A DNA stretch of 9,748 nt from Candidatus Cloacimonadota bacterium (GTDB lineage Bacteria; Cloacimonadota; Cloacimonadia; Cloacimonadales; Cloacimonadaceae), in the NCBI GenBank assembly GCA_028681035.1, contig JAQUJJ010000133.1, positions 1 to 9,748 on the forward strand. The letters run 5' to 3'. Under the pieces are notes generated by a model. The model was not told the origin of the DNA. It did not search any database and saw only the letters and a list, made by a program, of their open reading frames with translations. Position 1 is the stretch's first letter. Every line of letters starts with the position of its first letter. The translations under genes were made by a program, and so were the position numbers. Shown piece by piece: positions 6,399 to 9,748 of this stretch.

Positions 6399-6428
6399 TT
6401 GACACATAGCTACCACTAAAATTATATG
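6399..6428 (+). promoter_or_regulatory. Probable promoter of the lptD operon
   Basis: A perfect TTGACA (6399-6404) is separated by 18 bp from TATATG (6423-6428), which matches four of six bases of TATAAT including the first four. Transcription would start about 10 bases before the lptD ATG, leaving a very short leader with AAGAAGAAG as a weak ribosome-binding site. The upstream terminator at 6202-6250 implies the operon needs its own promoter here. Confidence 0.45.
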
Positions 6429-6445
6429 CCACGTTAAGAAGAAGT

Positions 6446-8863
6446 ATGGATAAATACAAGTATCTATTGGTTTTAAGCTTATTTATGGCTCTGTTACCCC
6501 TGTTTGGGCAAATAGTGGAGCCAAGCTTTGCTATACCCGATTCTTTGTTACCCGCTGTTCCAGATAGCCTTACTTTTGAGAGAAGCAAGCTTGATTCTCT
6601 GTTTTACACCGCAGATAGCATCTATTTTGAATACGATAAAGAGCAAATCCGCCTCTATGGCAGCCCTACGATAAACTACCAATTGTCCGAGATTATTGCA
6701 GATTCGCTGTTGATAGATATCAAGGACGAACGTGCTTACAGCTATGGTTACACCCGTATGCGTGATGGTGAACAGCTTTTGATTGGCAGCAATGTCCGTT
6801 TCGATGTGAACACCCAGACAGGTATTTTAGACGGCGGGAACAGCATGATTGAAAAGGGTTACTACAGCGGGAAAGAAATCCGTAAGATTGCCAATGATGT
6901 GTATGATATTGATAGCGGACGCTTTACCTCTTGCGATTATGCAGAGCCATCTTACTATTTCTGGGCAAAAAGGCTGCGTATCTACAGAGGAGACAAAATT
7001 GTAGGTAAGCCAGTAATAGCCTTTGTAAACCACTTTCCCGTATTCTATTTCCCCTTTCTCACCGTACCCATCCAAAAAGGCAGGCATCCTGGCTTCTTAA
7101 TCCCTGAGCCTGGCTACAATAGCACCGATGGTAAATACCTGCGCAACATAGGCTGGTACTATCCTTACAAGGACTATGCTGATTTGATACTTAGCCTTGA
7201 CCTAAGAGAGAAAACTGGTTGGAAGACAAGCTTTAGAAGCAACTACTTAAAGCGTTACCTTTACTCAGGCAGCATAAACGCCACATATCAAAGAAATATA
7301 AGCCAAATCACCACCAATAATGACTGGTCTTTACAGGGTAATCACCATCACGATTTACCCAACAAAGCAGCACTAGATGTTAACTTGGATTTTATCAGTA
7401 ACAAGCGCATTTGGGAAAGCAGCGACGATATCAACCAAAGCCTTGCCCAGCGGCTTACTTCCAGCATTTCATACCGTCAACCGCTTGGTTCATCCTATCT
7501 GAACGTTGGCAGTGTTTACACTCAGGATATTATTAACGACCGCGCCACAATATCCCTGCCGAGTGCATCGTTTAACTTCCCTACCCGTCCTGTATCGGAG
7601 CTATTCTCTGTTTCCTCAGATTCATGGTTTAGCAACCTCAGTTACAGCTACAGCCTACGTTTTGACCATAGCGGTGATTTGCGCCAGAAAGGCTATAGTT
7701 TGGCAGACGTAATCTGGGATAATACCATCGATCCCAATGACCCCAGCGGCAATACCTTTCTGAATGAACACCACGTTGGGCTTAAACATAGCATGGGGCT
7801 TTCCTATAACTGGAAATACCGTGGTTGGCTTAGCCTTAGGGAGGGGATAGACTATCAGGAAAGCTGGATGGATAGAGACCGCAACAATAAGAAACTGGTG
7901 CGTGGGGGAGCATACTCCGCTTACCTAAGCAGTAACTTCAATGTGTATGGAGTGCGGAACTTTAGCAAATCTCCCATTCGTTCTATTCGCCACATCCTAA
8001 GCCCATCAGTTAGTTTAAGTTATGCGCCTGATACCCGTAGTAACGCAGATTTATACAGCTTTGGTGGCATTGGCGTTCGCAGCTCGGAAAAGTCTGCAAG
8101 TTTTAGCTATGGCTTAGAACAAAAATGGCAGTTAAAATACATGCAAGGCGGTACCGAGAAAAAGCTGAATGACATCTTTACGCTTAGCTCCCGTGGCTCT
8201 GCCAACCTCTATAAAAGTGATAAACGCTTTGGCAGTATCGCCCACAGTATGAACTTCCGTCCCGGTAACATCTCCTTGGGAAACTGGAATATCAATCCAG
8301 GCGAGTTCAAACTGGGAGAAATGAAGCTGGGATATTCCTCGCAGTTTAGCCTGCAACAGAATCCCTATTTGGTGCATTGGGATGAGCTTAGCCTTAGTAA
8401 TCAGTATTTCTCCCAGAGCATCTCTTTGGGTGGTTCTGCGCCTTACAAAAACTACTTTCCGCAGCCCAAGAATATCATGTTCGAGAGCTTTAGCATCCCT
8501 GATTCACTGGCTGCGATAGATCAGTTTGTGGAAGATGCCGCAAGGGACAACAACTGGAGTCTCTCGCTTACGCATAACCTATACGCACCCAAGGATATCT
8601 TCCGCGCTCAAAGCAGTAACCTGCGTTTGGGCTTAACCTGTAAACTTACCGATAACTGGAGCTTGAGCTACAGTAACTATTATAACCTGAAGGGAAAAGA
8701 GATGATATCACAGGGTTTCCTTCTATCTCGCAACTTGCACTGCTGGAAAATGGATATCTCCATCAACCGCCGTAACGAGTATTGGGATTATCGCATAGTG
8801 CTATTTAACACCTTACTACCAGATGCATTGAGGTTTCAAACACGTGAAACAAAACAATACTAA
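6446..8863 (+). CDS. lptD: LptD family outer-membrane LPS assembly protein
   Basis: 805 residues, close to the E. coli length of 784. Family role: outer-membrane beta-barrel that, with LptE, receives LPS from the LptA bridge and inserts it in the outer leaflet. Residues 1-21 form a signal peptide, probably cleaved after LPLFG. Residues about 45-160 form the LptA/OstA-like periplasmic domain (ADSIYFEYDKEQIRLYGSP, IADSLLIDIKDERAYSYG). The LptD signature follows: FTSCDYAEPSYYFWAKRLRIY at 160-180, then FPVFYFPFLTVPIQKGRHPGFLIP at 197-220. The remaining residues, to 805, alternate in barrel fashion with many aromatic ends, including the family-like RHILSPSVSLSYAPD at 515-529. Cysteines are few: Cys163 in the signature, Cys732, and Cys766 (LHCWKMDI). 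Cys163 and Cys766 sit where the E. coli inter-domain disulfide joins plug and barrel, so one such bond is plausible (inference). The gene overlaps the next gene by 20 bp. No LptE or LptA gene is visible. Confidence 0.92.
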   Translation: MDKYKYLLVLSLFMALLPLFGQIVEPSFAIPDSLLPAVPDSLTFERSKLDSLFYTADSIYFEYDKEQIRLYGSPTINYQLSEIIADSLLIDIKDERAYSYGYTRMRDGEQLLIGSNVRFDVNTQTGILDGGNSMIEKGYYSGKEIRKIANDVYDIDSGRFTSCDYAEPSYYFWAKRLRIYRGDKIVGKPVIAFVNHFPVFYFPFLTVPIQKGRHPGFLIPEPGYNSTDGKYLRNIGWYYPYKDYADLILSLDLREKTGWKTSFRSNYLKRYLYSGSINATYQRNISQITTNNDWSLQGNHHHDLPNKAALDVNLDFISNKRIWESSDDINQSLAQRLTSSISYRQPLGSSYLNVGSVYTQDIINDRATISLPSASFNFPTRPVSELFSVSSDSWFSNLSYSYSLRFDHSGDLRQKGYSLADVIWDNTIDPNDPSGNTFLNEHHVGLKHSMGLSYNWKYRGWLSLREGIDYQESWMDRDRNNKKLVRGGAYSAYLSSNFNVYGVRNFSKSPIRSIRHILSPSVSLSYAPDTRSNADLYSFGGIGVRSSEKSASFSYGLEQKWQLKYMQGGTEKKLNDIFTLSSRGSANLYKSDKRFGSIAHSMNFRPGNISLGNWNINPGEFKLGEMKLGYSSQFSLQQNPYLVHWDELSLSNQYFSQSISLGGSAPYKNYFPQPKNIMFESFSIPDSLAAIDQFVEDAARDNNWSLSLTHNLYAPKDIFRAQSSNLRLGLTCKLTDNWSLSYSNYYNLKGKEMISQGFLLSRNLHCWKMDISINRRNEYWDYRIVLFNTLLPDALRFQTRETKQY
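8830..8833 (+). promoter_or_regulatory. Ribosome-binding site inside the end of lptD, supporting a GTG start
   Basis: GAGG lies 10 bases before the GTG at 8844. In the frame of the downstream gene a TGA occurs at 8829-8831, and the next ATG codon comes only after the catalytic motifs. GTG at 8844 is therefore the only start that keeps the full enzyme. Confidence 0.5.
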
Positions 8864-9434
8864 ACGAGCCATCTTCTTAGATAGGGATGGCGTGCTAAAC
8901 CCCGACGAATTCGGCTATTTAAGCAATCCCGATTTGTATGAATTATATGGCTATACCGGCAAAGCACTACGGCTGCTGAAAGAGAGTGGTTTCCTGCTCT
9001 TTGTGGTAACCAACCAATCCGGCATTGCCCGAGGTTACTTTAGTGTGCAGGCATTGGATTCAGTTTTAGGCAAAATGCGCAGCCTGATCTCCGCCGAGGG
9101 TGTGGAGCTTGATGCCGTGTATTACTCACCCTATTTCAAAGACGGCACGGTGGAGCCATATAACATCCAGCACGAAGACCGCAAACCCGGCACAGGAATG
9201 TTCAAACGGGCAATGCAGGAATTTGGCTTTGATGCCGGAAGCTCGTGGATGATTGGCGACCGTAGCACGGATATCGAGTTTGGCAAGAATGCGGGATTGA
9301 AGACGATTCTGCTGCTTAGCGGCAATGGCGATAAAGAGTTTAGCGAGAACGTTCTAACTGGGCGTTTGCAGCCCAACTTCGTATGCGAAAACTTACTTAC
9401 CGCTGCCACCATGATCCACAAACTTGGTCTATGA
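8844..9434 (+). CDS. gmhB: GmhB-family HAD-IIIA phosphatase (heptose-1,7-bisphosphate 7-phosphatase type)
   Basis: 196 residues, cytoplasmic. Family role: removes the 7-phosphate from D-glycero-D-manno-heptose 1,7-bisphosphate, a step toward the ADP-heptose used in the LPS core. All four HAD motifs are present: I, FLDRDGVLN with nucleophile Asp13 and acid/base Asp15; II, VVTNQSGIARGYF with Thr56; III, Lys114 in RKPGTGM; IV, GDRSTDIEFGKNAG with Asp139 and Asp143. The NQSGIARGY stretch is strongly GmhB-like. The family zinc loop (CxH...CxCRKP) is degenerate here: YSPYFKDGTVEPYNIQHEDRKP at about 94-115 contains no cysteine. Zinc is therefore probably not bound, and substrate preference may differ; a histidinol-phosphatase-like or other sugar-phosphate role is the main alternative. 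It starts with GTG inside the end of lptD and overlaps the next gene by four bases, so coupled translation in an LPS operon is likely. Confidence 0.85.
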   Translation: MKQNNTKRAIFLDRDGVLNPDEFGYLSNPDLYELYGYTGKALRLLKESGFLLFVVTNQSGIARGYFSVQALDSVLGKMRSLISAEGVELDAVYYSPYFKDGTVEPYNIQHEDRKPGTGMFKRAMQEFGFDAGSSWMIGDRSTDIEFGKNAGLKTILLLSGNGDKEFSENVLTGRLQPNFVCENLLTAATMIHKLGL

Positions 9435-9748
9435 AAGCAATCGGGCACTACAGCAAAGAAAAGTTCCTCTCGTTCCCACTAGTTGAACAGCAGAAAGCCA
9501 TAGATAAACTTGTTGCTGCTTTGGAGTTAGCGCTTTCTGACGAGCTGGAAAGGCAAAGGTTAATCGCCCATATTCTGGAGCTTTTCGCTATGCTAAATGG
9601 CAAAGCATCTCCAGATATGAAACTGTTTGCTTTTGGTTTGCACCCCCAGCTAAGTGCGCATCAGGTATTAAATAAACTATGCTACTATCATGGAGAATCC
9701 ATACGCAAGGATAGCCAGCTTAGCATCCGCAGGGGTGATGGCAATATA
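9431..9748 (+). CDS. Unrecognised protein, N-terminal 106 residues only (runs off the window)
   Basis: The ATG at 9431 overlaps the stop of the phosphatase gene in an ATGA junction, typical of translational coupling. The frame stays open to the last base. The visible product begins MKAIGHYSKEKFLSFPLVEQ and has no signal peptide or membrane segment, so it is probably cytoplasmic. It looks largely helical and charged (KAIDKLVAALELALSDELERQ, LIAHILELFAMLNG), followed by KLFAFGLHPQLSAHQVLNKL and, at the window edge, SIRRGDGNI. I do not recognise the family, and the conserved domain may lie in the missing C-terminal part. The start is supported by coupling rather than by a clear Shine-Dalgarno. 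Being third in an lptD-gmhB operon suggests, but does not show, a link to envelope biogenesis. Confidence 0.75.
   Translation, partial: MKAIGHYSKEKFLSFPLVEQQKAIDKLVAALELALSDELERQRLIAHILELFAMLNGKASPDMKLFAFGLHPQLSAHQVLNKLCYYHGESIRKDSQLSIRRGDGNI

Noticed and set aside
9131..9448. Minus-strand open frame of 105 codons
   Set aside because: It lies antisense to the phosphatase gene, whose catalytic motifs are intact; its product is serine/proline-rich with no family resemblance.

Overview
The window looks like chromosomal DNA from a Gram-negative bacterium of the FCB group, most likely Candidatus Cloacimonadota (the Cloacimonas/WWE1 lineage) or a close relative. Three things point there: an LptD-type outer-membrane LPS exporter; a very long secreted repeat protein ending in a YPNPFNPST-type C-terminal sorting/FlgD-like domain; and a lipoprotein that joins chitobiase-type Ig-like repeats to an FGE-sulfatase domain. 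The taxonomic call is inference from protein style, not from a marker gene.

Layout, left to right. Bases 3-1094 (+) hold the 3' part of a glycerate 2-kinase of the GckA/TtuD (MOFRL) family. It converges on a large secreted protein (1167-4103, -), and a strong 12-bp-stem hairpin between them probably stops transcription from both sides. Bases 4104-4814 are a 711-bp non-coding stretch between divergent genes. It is crowded with structure: a nested palindrome with 17-bp arms, an 11-bp tandem repeat, two abutting 8-bp-stem hairpins, a perfect 17-bp tandem duplication, and copy A of a roughly 100-bp interspersed repeat. A promoter-like site and a terminator-like hairpin bracket the palindrome, so this could be a small-RNA gene. 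Bases 4815-6173 (+) encode the lipoprotein, followed by its own terminator and by copy B of the same interspersed repeat, so this single gene sits between direct repeats.

From 6446 a tight rightward operon begins, with a TTGACA-type promoter just upstream. It contains LptD (6446-8863), a GmhB-family HAD phosphatase (GTG start at 8844, 20-bp overlap with lptD) and an unrecognised protein that runs off the window (9431 onward, ATGA overlap). LptD inserts LPS in the outer leaflet and GmhB belongs to ADP-heptose synthesis for the LPS core, so the operon fits outer-membrane LPS assembly. The glycerate kinase is metabolic and unrelated. The two secreted proteins are likely cell-surface or secreted components of unknown role.

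I found no CRISPR array, tRNA, rRNA, transposase or obvious defence system. The most unusual material is the structured intergenic DNA and the 15-fold repeat architecture of the large secreted protein.
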